DNA of 64,000 bases from Salinicola aestuarinus (lineage in GTDB: Bacteria; Pseudomonadota; Gammaproteobacteria; Pseudomonadales; Halomonadaceae), in the NCBI RefSeq assembly GCF_003206645.1, contig NZ_PZJP01000001.1, forward strand, positions 193,940 through 257,939, written 5' to 3'. The translations under genes and the position numbers were made by a program. Below, one piece after another: positions 58,517 to 64,000 of the stretch (within the stretch, counting starts at the first letter, position 1; each line of letters opens with the position of its first letter). The notes under the pieces were generated by a model that worked only from the letters and a program-made list of their open reading frames with translations, was not told the DNA's origin and ran no database searches.

Positions 58517-59857
58517 TCAGCGCACTAGCGCCGGCCGCTTGGGATCGAAGGTCCAGCCATCGACGAGATACTGCATGGCGGTGGCATCGTCACGCCCGCC
58601 CGCGGGCAACTGCTGGTAAAGCGCGTTGGCGCGTTCGATCGCTTCCATGTCGATCTCGATGCCCAGTCCCGGCGCATCGGTCACGGCGACGTGGCCGTCG
58701 ACGATCTCCGGCGGGTTGCGGGTCAGGCGCGCGTCGCCCTCCTGCCAGATCCAGTGTGTATCCAGCGCGGTGGTTCGACCCACGGCAGCGGCCCCGACAT
58801 GCGCGAACATCGCCAGCGAGATATCAAAGTGGTTGTTGGAGTGGGAGCCCCAGGTCATACCGTGATCCTGGCAGAGCTGGGAGACGCGCACGGCACCGGA
58901 GAGCGTCCAGAAGTGCGGGTCGGCGAGCGGAATGTCCACCGACCGCAGCATCAGCGCGTGGGCCATTTCGCGCCAGTTGGTGGCGACCATGTTGGTCGCG
59001 ACCGGCAGCCCCGTTGCATGGCGGAATTCCGCGAGAATCTCTCGCCCGGAGAACCCTTGCTCGGCGCCGCAGGGGTCCTCGGCGTAGGCAATGATGCCGT
59101 GGAGATCCTTGCACAGCCGGATCGCCTCCTGCAGCGACCACGCCCCGTTGGGGTCGATCGTGACCCGAGCCTCGGGGAACGCCTGGTGCAGCGCGGTCAC
59201 CGCCTCGATCTCCTGCTCGCCGGGCAGCGCCCCGCCTTTCAACTTGAAGTCCTTGAAGCCGTAGCGATCATGGGCCGCCTCGGCCAGTTCGACCACGCGC
59301 TGGGGCGTCATTGCCGCCTCGTCACGCTGGCGATACCAGTCGTGGCTGGCGCCTTCCGTCCCTCGGCGATAGTCCAGCGGTGTGGCGTGGCCATCACCGA
59401 TGAAGAACAGATAGCCCAGCACCTCGACGCGGTCGCGCTGCTTGCCATTGCCCAGCAGCTCTGCCACCGGTACGCCGAGAAACTTGCCCATCAGATCGAG
59501 CAGCGCCGCTTCCAGTGCCGCCACGGCGTTGATGCGCAGTTCGAAGGTCCAGGAGCCCTTGCCAAAGTCCTCGAAGTCGGCGTTCTGCCCCGCACTCTGG
59601 AGTGACGAGATCATCGAGCGCAGCTTGGCGATTGGCTGCCCCACCACCCGTGAGCGTGCCTGCTCCAGCGAGCGCTGAATGGTCTCGCCACCCGGGGCTT
59701 CGCCGACGCCGACATGGCCTGCGCTATCCTCGAGCAGCACCAGGTTACGCGTGAAGTACGGGGAATGAGCCCCACCGATATTGAGCAGCATGCTGTCGCG
59801 GCCGGCGACGGGAATCACCCGCATCTCGGTGATCGTCGGCGTAGAGGGGGTCGGCAT
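58517..59857 (-). CDS. gudD: Glucarate dehydratase
   Basis: 446 residues, the same length as E. coli GudD. Converts D-glucarate to 5-dehydro-4-deoxyglucarate. Enolase-superfamily residues fall at the E. coli numbers: Lys205 and Lys207 (FKLKGG), Asp235, Asn237, Glu260 and His339 (WGSHSNNH). GGAG 8 nt before ATG 59857. Downstream of kdgD. Confidence 0.95.
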   Translation of the reverse strand: MPTPSTPTITEMRVIPVAGRDSMLLNIGGAHSPYFTRNLVLLEDSAGHVGVGEAPGGETIQRSLEQARSRVVGQPIAKLRSMISSLQSAGQNADFEDFGKGSWTFELRINAVAALEAALLDLMGKFLGVPVAELLGNGKQRDRVEVLGYLFFIGDGHATPLDYRRGTEGASHDWYRQRDEAAMTPQRVVELAEAAHDRYGFKDFKLKGGALPGEQEIEAVTALHQAFPEARVTIDPNGAWSLQEAIRLCKDLHGIIAYAEDPCGAEQGFSGREILAEFRHATGLPVATNMVATNWREMAHALMLRSVDIPLADPHFWTLSGAVRVSQLCQDHGMTWGSHSNNHFDISLAMFAHVGAAAVGRTTALDTHWIWQEGDARLTRNPPEIVDGHVAVTDAPGLGIEIDMEAIERANALYQQLPAGGRDDATAMQYLVDGWTFDPKRPALVR

Positions 59858-59952
59858 GAAGATATCTCCAAGGCCTCGGCATCCCGGCACGGGATCGTGA
59901 ACGGGGTGCCGCAAGAGAGTCGGAGCGGCAGAAGGCCGCCGTCGGAGCCGAA

Positions 59953-59980
59953 AGTGCCCCGTCGCAACCGGCGGGGCACT
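59953..59980 (-). other. Hairpin between kdgD and gudD
   Basis: AGTGCCCC and GGGGCACT, 8-bp stem, 12-nt loop, 16 nt after the kdgD stop; only TTC follows. Possible partial terminator or stabiliser. Confidence 0.5.
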
Positions 59981-59996
59981 GGCAGGCGTGAACGCC

Positions 59997-60914
59997 TTAG
60001 AGGGTCTTGGCTTTCTCGACCAGCTTCTCGAGCGTTTCACGCTCCTGAGCGCTGGGCATGCTCAGCGGCGCACGCACGTCGCCGCCGGGATAGCCGACGA
60101 TGCTGGCACCGGCCTTGATCAGGCTCACCGCGTAGCCCGGCGTGGTGTCGCGAAGCGTGATGAACGGAATGAAGAACTCACGGGTCGCTTTGGCGACGAA
60201 CTCGCTGTCGCCGGCGCGCAGCGCCTTGTAGAACTTCACCGCCATGGCCGGAACGAAGTTGAAGACCGCCGACGAGTAGGTGCTGACACCGATGGCCAGA
60301 TACGCCTCGGCGATGATCTCTGCGGTCGGTACGCCACCGACGTAGGCGAGACGATCGCCCAGCGTCTTGATGGTCACGTTGAGGGTCTGCATGTCGCCCT
60401 TACCATCCTTCAACCCCACCAGGTTGGGGCAGCGATCGGCCAGCGTCTTGACGCCGTTGACGCCGAGGTAGCCATTGGCACGGTTGTAGTAGATGACGCC
60501 GAGATCGGTGGACTCGCAGACGCTGATGGCGTACTCGGCAATGCCCGCCTGGGAGCACTCGGTGAGGTACGGCGGCATCAGCAGGATGCCGTCGGCGCCG
60601 GCTTCCGCCGCCGCCTGGCACTGCTGCTTGGCGAGCTCGGCACTCTGGCCGGCACTGGCGATGATCGGCACGTGGCCACCGATGGTGTCGACAGCGATCT
60701 TCACGATCTCGCGATACTCGTCGATGGTGATGTTGAAGAACTCGCCTGTGCCGCCGGCGACGAACAGCGCCGAGACCTCGTAATCCTTCAGCCACAGCAG
60801 ACGTTGGCGATAGCTTTCGGCATCGAACTTGCCGTTCGCGTCGAAATCGGTCACCGGAAAGGAGAGCAGGCCATCAGTGATGGAGGCTTTGAGCGCTTCT
60901 CTGGAAAAATTCAC
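59997..60914 (-). CDS. kdgD: 5-Dehydro-4-deoxyglucarate dehydratase
   Basis: 305 residues, DapA/NAL superfamily. Decarboxylating dehydration to 2,5-dioxopentanoate. Schiff-base Lys169 in GLKDGKG and the Tyr region IYYNRANG (141-148). GTG start with GAGGG upstream. First gene of the transcript that continues through gudD, gntR and the semialdehyde dehydrogenase. Confidence 0.93.
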   Translation of the reverse strand: MNFSREALKASITDGLLSFPVTDFDANGKFDAESYRQRLLWLKDYEVSALFVAGGTGEFFNITIDEYREIVKIAVDTIGGHVPIIASAGQSAELAKQQCQAAAEAGADGILLMPPYLTECSQAGIAEYAISVCESTDLGVIYYNRANGYLGVNGVKTLADRCPNLVGLKDGKGDMQTLNVTIKTLGDRLAYVGGVPTAEIIAEAYLAIGVSTYSSAVFNFVPAMAVKFYKALRAGDSEFVAKATREFFIPFITLRDTTPGYAVSLIKAGASIVGYPGGDVRAPLSMPSAQERETLEKLVEKAKTL

Positions 60915-61019
60915 CTTGATTCCCTCGTCGTGGATTAGCGAACGCCTGGCAAACAGGCCGAAGGCTCGCCGCCGCAGCCGCTATCGGCGCTGCCCCGGTC
61001 GGCCTAAACGATGTCTCGC

Positions 61020-61037
61020 ATGTTGTCATACATCATA
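61020..61037. promoter_or_regulatory. FadR/GntR operator and -10 of the kdgD operon
   Basis: Imperfect 17-bp palindrome ATGnTGTnnnACAnCAT (61020-61036) with the TGT-N3-ACA core of FadR-type sites. A -10-like TATGAT (minus strand, 61032-61037) overlaps it. No convincing -35. Confidence 0.6.
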
Positions 61038-61102
61038 CCGGAGCGGCTTTTAGACCTTAGCCGCATGTCGATGTCATCCCCCCACTCCGGTTAGCGCCGA
61101 CA

Positions 61103-61132
61103 CAAAAAAGGCGGCTTCTAGGGAAGCCGCCT
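61103..61132 (-). terminator. Intrinsic terminator of the transporter gene
   Basis: AGGCGGCTTC with GAAGCCGCCT, 4-nt loop, six T on the minus strand; 50 nt after the transporter stop. It separates the transporter-lactonase unit from kdgD. Confidence 0.88.
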
Positions 61133-61181
61133 CTTTCGACGTCTTTTCGTGTGCGGCGCGTCTATCGCGCCGTGGCGCTGC

Positions 61182-62483
61182 CTAGAACACGAACGCCAGC
61201 AGCAGGTTGAAGATCATTGCCGCGGCAAAGCCGAGTGGCGCGGCGCGGAAGAGCAGTTTCGGCAGCAGCCCGGCGCGTGCCTGGTCATCCGGGCAGGAGC
61301 CGAGAATCAGGCTGCCGCCGGAGGAGAACGGCGAGATCGAGGTCGCCTGGGCGCCGACGACGATGGCAATGAAGATGATCATCGGGTCGATGCCGAGCGT
61401 CGTCGCAAGCGATGGGACCAGCGGGAACAGCGCCGGCGTCACCACGCCCAGGGTGCTCGCGAACAGCGACATCAACGCGGCGGCGACGCCGAAGGCGACC
61501 GGGACGAGAACCGGCGGGATGCTGGTGCCGATCCAGGCGCCGAGCAGATCGATGGTGCCCGCGGCGATCGCGACCTTGATCAGCATGCCGACCCCGCAGA
61601 TCATGATGATCGTGCCCCACGGCAGCGACGCGATCGCCTTGCGCTCGTCGCCGAGCTTCATCAGCAGCGCGATCACCGAGAAGACGCTGGCAATCAGGGC
61701 AATATTGACCTTGGAGTTGATGAAACCCACGGTGGCGTTGTCCGGCAGCATCAGGCTCGCGATCGGCGGCAGCAGGACCGTCGCCATCATGATCAGCGTG
61801 AGCGTCAGCGTCTTCTTCTGATTCCCGTCCAGCGGCGTCGGGCGTTCAATATGATCGAGGCTCGCCATCGCCGTACCGCGCCGACGATTGACCAGAATCA
61901 GGCCGGATAGCACGACGATCGGCACGATCAGCGTGCTGGCGAAGATACCGAAACTGTTGATGAAGGCGGTATTCTCGGGAATGCCGGAGCTGGTCATCAG
62001 CGTACGGAAAATGATGCCGCTCTGACTGGAGACGAAGTTCGCCCCCGACAGTGCACCGTAGTTGACCGCCATGGCGCCGACGATCAGGTTGAGCCCCGAG
62101 CGGTTGCAGAGCAGCAGCGTGATCGGCGCCATGAACGCCAGTACCGTGTAGTAGCCGGCGCCCAGCGCGGAGATGACCGTCGCCGCCAGGAAGATCGCGA
62201 ACGGCATCAGGCTCGGGAATCGCCGACAGCGATACATCAGATGCTCGGCCAGCTTCTCGAGGGTGCCATTGACGATGGCAAAGCTGTAGAACAGACAGAC
62301 CGAGAAGATGATGAAGAATATCTTCAGCGGCCACATCGCAATCACCTCGGACGGACCCAGTCCAAGGCCGAAACAGCCGATAAGATAAGCGAACGCAATC
62401 GCGAACAGACCGATATTGATACGGGTCCGGTAGCCCAGAACGATCGAGACGACGATCGCCCCGATCACGACAAGACTCATCAT
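61182..62483 (-). CDS. Ion-transporter-superfamily permease (MatC/SLC13-like), probable aldarate or dicarboxylate uptake
   Basis: 433 residues, about eleven to twelve membrane helices. Resembles the MatC/dicarboxylate-carrier group: helices end in GAGYYTVLAFMAPI, FVSSQSGIIFR and GAQATSISPFSSGGSLIL. AAGGAG 9 nt before the first of two ATGs. Follows the lactonase gene on the same strand. Substrate by context: glucarate, galactarate or a lactone thereof. Confidence 0.85.
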   Translation of the reverse strand: MMSLVVIGAIVVSIVLGYRTRINIGLFAIAFAYLIGCFGLGLGPSEVIAMWPLKIFFIIFSVCLFYSFAIVNGTLEKLAEHLMYRCRRFPSLMPFAIFLAATVISALGAGYYTVLAFMAPITLLLCNRSGLNLIVGAMAVNYGALSGANFVSSQSGIIFRTLMTSSGIPENTAFINSFGIFASTLIVPIVVLSGLILVNRRRGTAMASLDHIERPTPLDGNQKKTLTLTLIMMATVLLPPIASLMLPDNATVGFINSKVNIALIASVFSVIALLMKLGDERKAIASLPWGTIIMICGVGMLIKVAIAAGTIDLLGAWIGTSIPPVLVPVAFGVAAALMSLFASTLGVVTPALFPLVPSLATTLGIDPMIIFIAIVVGAQATSISPFSSGGSLILGSCPDDQARAGLLPKLLFRAAPLGFAAAMIFNLLLAFVF

Positions 62484-62523
62484 GCTGACTCTCTCCTTGC
62501 GTTAAACGTCTTGCCTGCGCCGG

Positions 62524-63357
62524 TCATGCCGTGCCGCCGAGTTTGAACAGACGTGCGGGGTTGTCCACCAGCACTCGCTGGCGTTCGGTGGTGTCGGGTA
62601 GCAACGTTGCCAGCAGCGCGAACTGCGCCTCGAACGTCGTTTCGTGCTCGAACCGCGTATGCGGCCAGTCGCTGCCCCAGATCAGACTATCGCCGTGACC
62701 GTAGGCGTCCTTTAATCGTTCGATCGACGCCCGCGCCTGCGCAGGCGTCGAACGGCTGCGGTAGGTCGCCGAGAGCTTGATCCAGATATCGTCGAAGGCA
62801 AGCCTCGATAGAAAGGTGCCGTGAGCGAGGTTTACCGGATCGATCTCACCGCTTGGCAGCCCGAAGTGATCGATGACGACGCTGACGCCGGTCTCCAGGA
62901 TCGGCGGCAGAATGTGCTCGAGATCGTCCAGGCGTCGCTGGATCTCCACCGACCAGCCGCGTCGGGCCATGTCCGCGAAGAACGACTGCCAGCGTGGGGT
63001 GGCGTAGTCTTCGAGCTCTCGGCCGACGAGATTGAGGCGAACCGAAACGATCCCCGCCTGCGCCAGGTCATCGAGGTATTCGGGCTCAATGCTCGGGTCG
63101 AGCACGGCAGTTCCGCGAAGCCGCTCCGGATGACGCCGCAGCGCCTCGAGCAGGTAGCGATTGTCCGTGCCTAAGAAGCTAGGCTGAACCAGCATGCCGT
63201 GGGAGAGTCCGCCGCGATCCAGATGACCGAGATAGGTATCGACGGTGGCATCATAATTCGGCGCATAACGTCGATCATTGGCGAATGCCAAGGTTTGTTC
63301 GAAGATATGGGCATGCGAATCGACGCCAGTGATCGTATGGGTGAGAGTCGAACTCAT
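62524..63357 (-). CDS. Amidohydrolase-2 (COG3618) family lactonase
   Basis: 277 residues. TIM-barrel hydrolase with His15 and His17 (DSHAHIF), His164 (VIDHFG) and Asp230 (WGSDWPH). Related to 2-pyrone-4,6-dicarboxylate lactonase LigI (note LVQPSFLGTDN) and to sugar-lactone hydrolases of COG3618. Next to glucarate genes it most likely opens or isomerises an aldarolactone. Start has GGGG 5 nt upstream. 40 bp ahead of the transporter gene. Confidence 0.85.
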   Translation of the reverse strand: MSSTLTHTITGVDSHAHIFEQTLAFANDRRYAPNYDATVDTYLGHLDRGGLSHGMLVQPSFLGTDNRYLLEALRRHPERLRGTAVLDPSIEPEYLDDLAQAGIVSVRLNLVGRELEDYATPRWQSFFADMARRGWSVEIQRRLDDLEHILPPILETGVSVVIDHFGLPSGEIDPVNLAHGTFLSRLAFDDIWIKLSATYRSRSTPAQARASIERLKDAYGHGDSLIWGSDWPHTRFEHETTFEAQFALLATLLPDTTERQRVLVDNPARLFKLGGTA

Positions 63358-63523
63358 GAATTCCCCGGGTCGCGTTGAAATCGCGGCGCCGGTAGCGCCG
63401 AGCGATCAAGATAAACCTACAGTCATTTATATGAATTTTGGAGTGCTACCTTATCTGCTTTAGCGCCGCTGCGGGGGCGTCTAAGACTAAAGTCGGTACC
63501 GGGGCATTACTTTAGGGGACACC

Positions 63524-64000
63524 ATGAAGCGAACGGGACTCAAGATGGATTCGCGACTGCCGCTCTATCAGCGTCTGCGAGACGACATGCTCGCCAAGAT
63601 CGCCTCCGGCGAATGGTCGCCGGGTGGCGCCATCCCGACGGAGACGGAGCTCACCAAGCACTACGGGGTCGCGGTCGGCACGCTGAGAAAGGCCGTGGAT
63701 ACGTTAGTGCAGGACGGGTTGATGGAGCGCAGCCAGGGCCGCGGCACCTTTATCCGCCGTCCCAACTTCGAAGGGTCGCTCTTTCGGTTCTTTCGTCAGC
63801 TGGACGCCCAGGGCGAGCGCCGCATTCCCGAAGGTCGGGTCCTTTCGCGTGAGAGGGTCGTCCCTGCGGAAGACGTGGCGGCGGCATTGGGTCTCGAAAC
63901 GGACGAGGAGGCGATCCGAGTCGAACGGGTGCGCGAGCTCGAGGGCAGGCGCATCTATCATGAAGAGATCTGGCTGCCGGCTTCACGCTTTGCCGCCCTG
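63524..64000 (+). CDS. GntR/HutC-family regulator (3' end outside window)
   Basis: 159 codons visible without a stop. Winged helix LPLYQRLRDDMLAKIASGEWSPGGAIPTETELTKHYGVAVGTLRKAVDTL, then the start of a UTRA effector domain (about residue 80 on, VERVRELEGRRIYHEEIWL). AGGGG 5 nt before ATG. Divergent from the lactonase gene, so it may regulate the lactonase and transporter. Confidence 0.9.
   Translation, partial: MKRTGLKMDSRLPLYQRLRDDMLAKIASGEWSPGGAIPTETELTKHYGVAVGTLRKAVDTLVQDGLMERSQGRGTFIRRPNFEGSLFRFFRQLDAQGERRIPEGRVLSRERVVPAEDVAAALGLETDEEAIRVERVRELEGRRIYHEEIWLPASRFAAL

Overview
The window is a GC-rich stretch of a gammaproteobacterial chromosome. The gene set (Mqo, a YbiT-type ABC-F protein, a DUF808/YedI protein, class Ib ribonucleotide reductase, ArfA, a FAD-dependent gluconate dehydrogenase, TRAP and ABC uptake systems for organic and sugar acids) fits a moderately halophilic member of the Halomonadaceae (Halomonas, Salinicola or Chromohalobacter type). 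That assignment is an inference from gene content; no rRNA gene is present to confirm it. I saw no tRNA, rRNA, insertion sequence, prophage or CRISPR array. Both ends cut a gene: a chemoreceptor on the left and a GntR/HutC regulator on the right.

Layout. 1-6.1 kb: chemoreceptor (partial), phosphoglucomutase, a monooxygenase-fold protein, an M20-type amidohydrolase and two small proteins. 6.6-10.6 kb: three-gene membrane gluconate (polyol) dehydrogenase operon. 10.7-20.4 kb: housekeeping and stress genes (ChaC, DUF808, thioredoxin-like, gamma carbonic anhydrase, a 58-aa exported peptide, Mqo, gluconolactonase-like protein, PiT phosphate transporter, EamA exporter, cyclodeaminase-like protein). 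20.5-21.6 kb: a 50-aa ArfA gene and mntP behind a clear yybP-ykoY manganese riboswitch. 21.7-26.1 kb: divergent TetR/MFS pair with two operator-like sites, a second chemoreceptor, a Nudix hydrolase. 26.4-30.7 kb: nrdHIEF with candidate NrdR boxes. 30.8-34.8 kb: NAD-type 6-phosphogluconate dehydrogenase, a UbiH-family hydroxylase, a 62-aa protein, a beta-lactamase-fold serine hydrolase. 35-42.1 kb: TRAP transporter, RraA-like protein, gamma-glutamyltransferase-like protein, LysR regulator and GhrA-like reductase. 42.2-48.5 kb: HAD phosphatase, HemY-type protoporphyrinogen oxidase, arylsulfotransferase-fold protein, isochorismatase-like hydrolase, YbiT. 48.7-54.4 kb: a LacI-headed operon with sugar ABC importer, phosphotriesterase-homology protein and a GATase1-like protein. 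54.8-64 kb: GhrB/TkrA-type reductase, then an aldarate (glucarate) locus: alpha-ketoglutarate semialdehyde dehydrogenase, FadR-type regulator, glucarate dehydratase, 5-dehydro-4-deoxyglucarate dehydratase, an ion-transporter-superfamily permease, a lactonase-type amidohydrolase, and a GntR regulator.

How the genes fit together. The dominant theme is sugar-acid metabolism. A periplasmic route (gluconolactonase-like protein, then gluconate dehydrogenase) would oxidise aldose-derived acids and feed electrons through its cytochrome c. GhrB/TkrA could return 2-ketogluconate to gluconate, and the NAD-type 6-phosphogluconate dehydrogenase connects to pentose phosphates. The glucarate genes form a complete pathway from D-glucarate to alpha-ketoglutarate: GudD, KdgD, then the semialdehyde dehydrogenase, under a FadR-type repressor with a good operator candidate overlapping the kdgD promoter. 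The added permease and lactonase suggest uptake and ring opening of an aldarolactone. Two further uptake loci (TRAP-RraA-GGT and LacI-ABC-PTE) have consistent operon structure but no substrate that can be read from sequence; they are the best candidates for undescribed catabolic systems here.

Regulatory signals stand out: the Mn riboswitch with a sigma70-like promoter, paired palindromes between tetR and the MFS gene, tandem NrdR-like boxes 31 bp apart, a LacI operator in front of lacI, a palindrome in front of the 58-aa peptide gene, and several strong intrinsic terminators. Many genes required a start downstream of the longest open frame; the chosen start rests on a ribosome-binding site or family length in each case.
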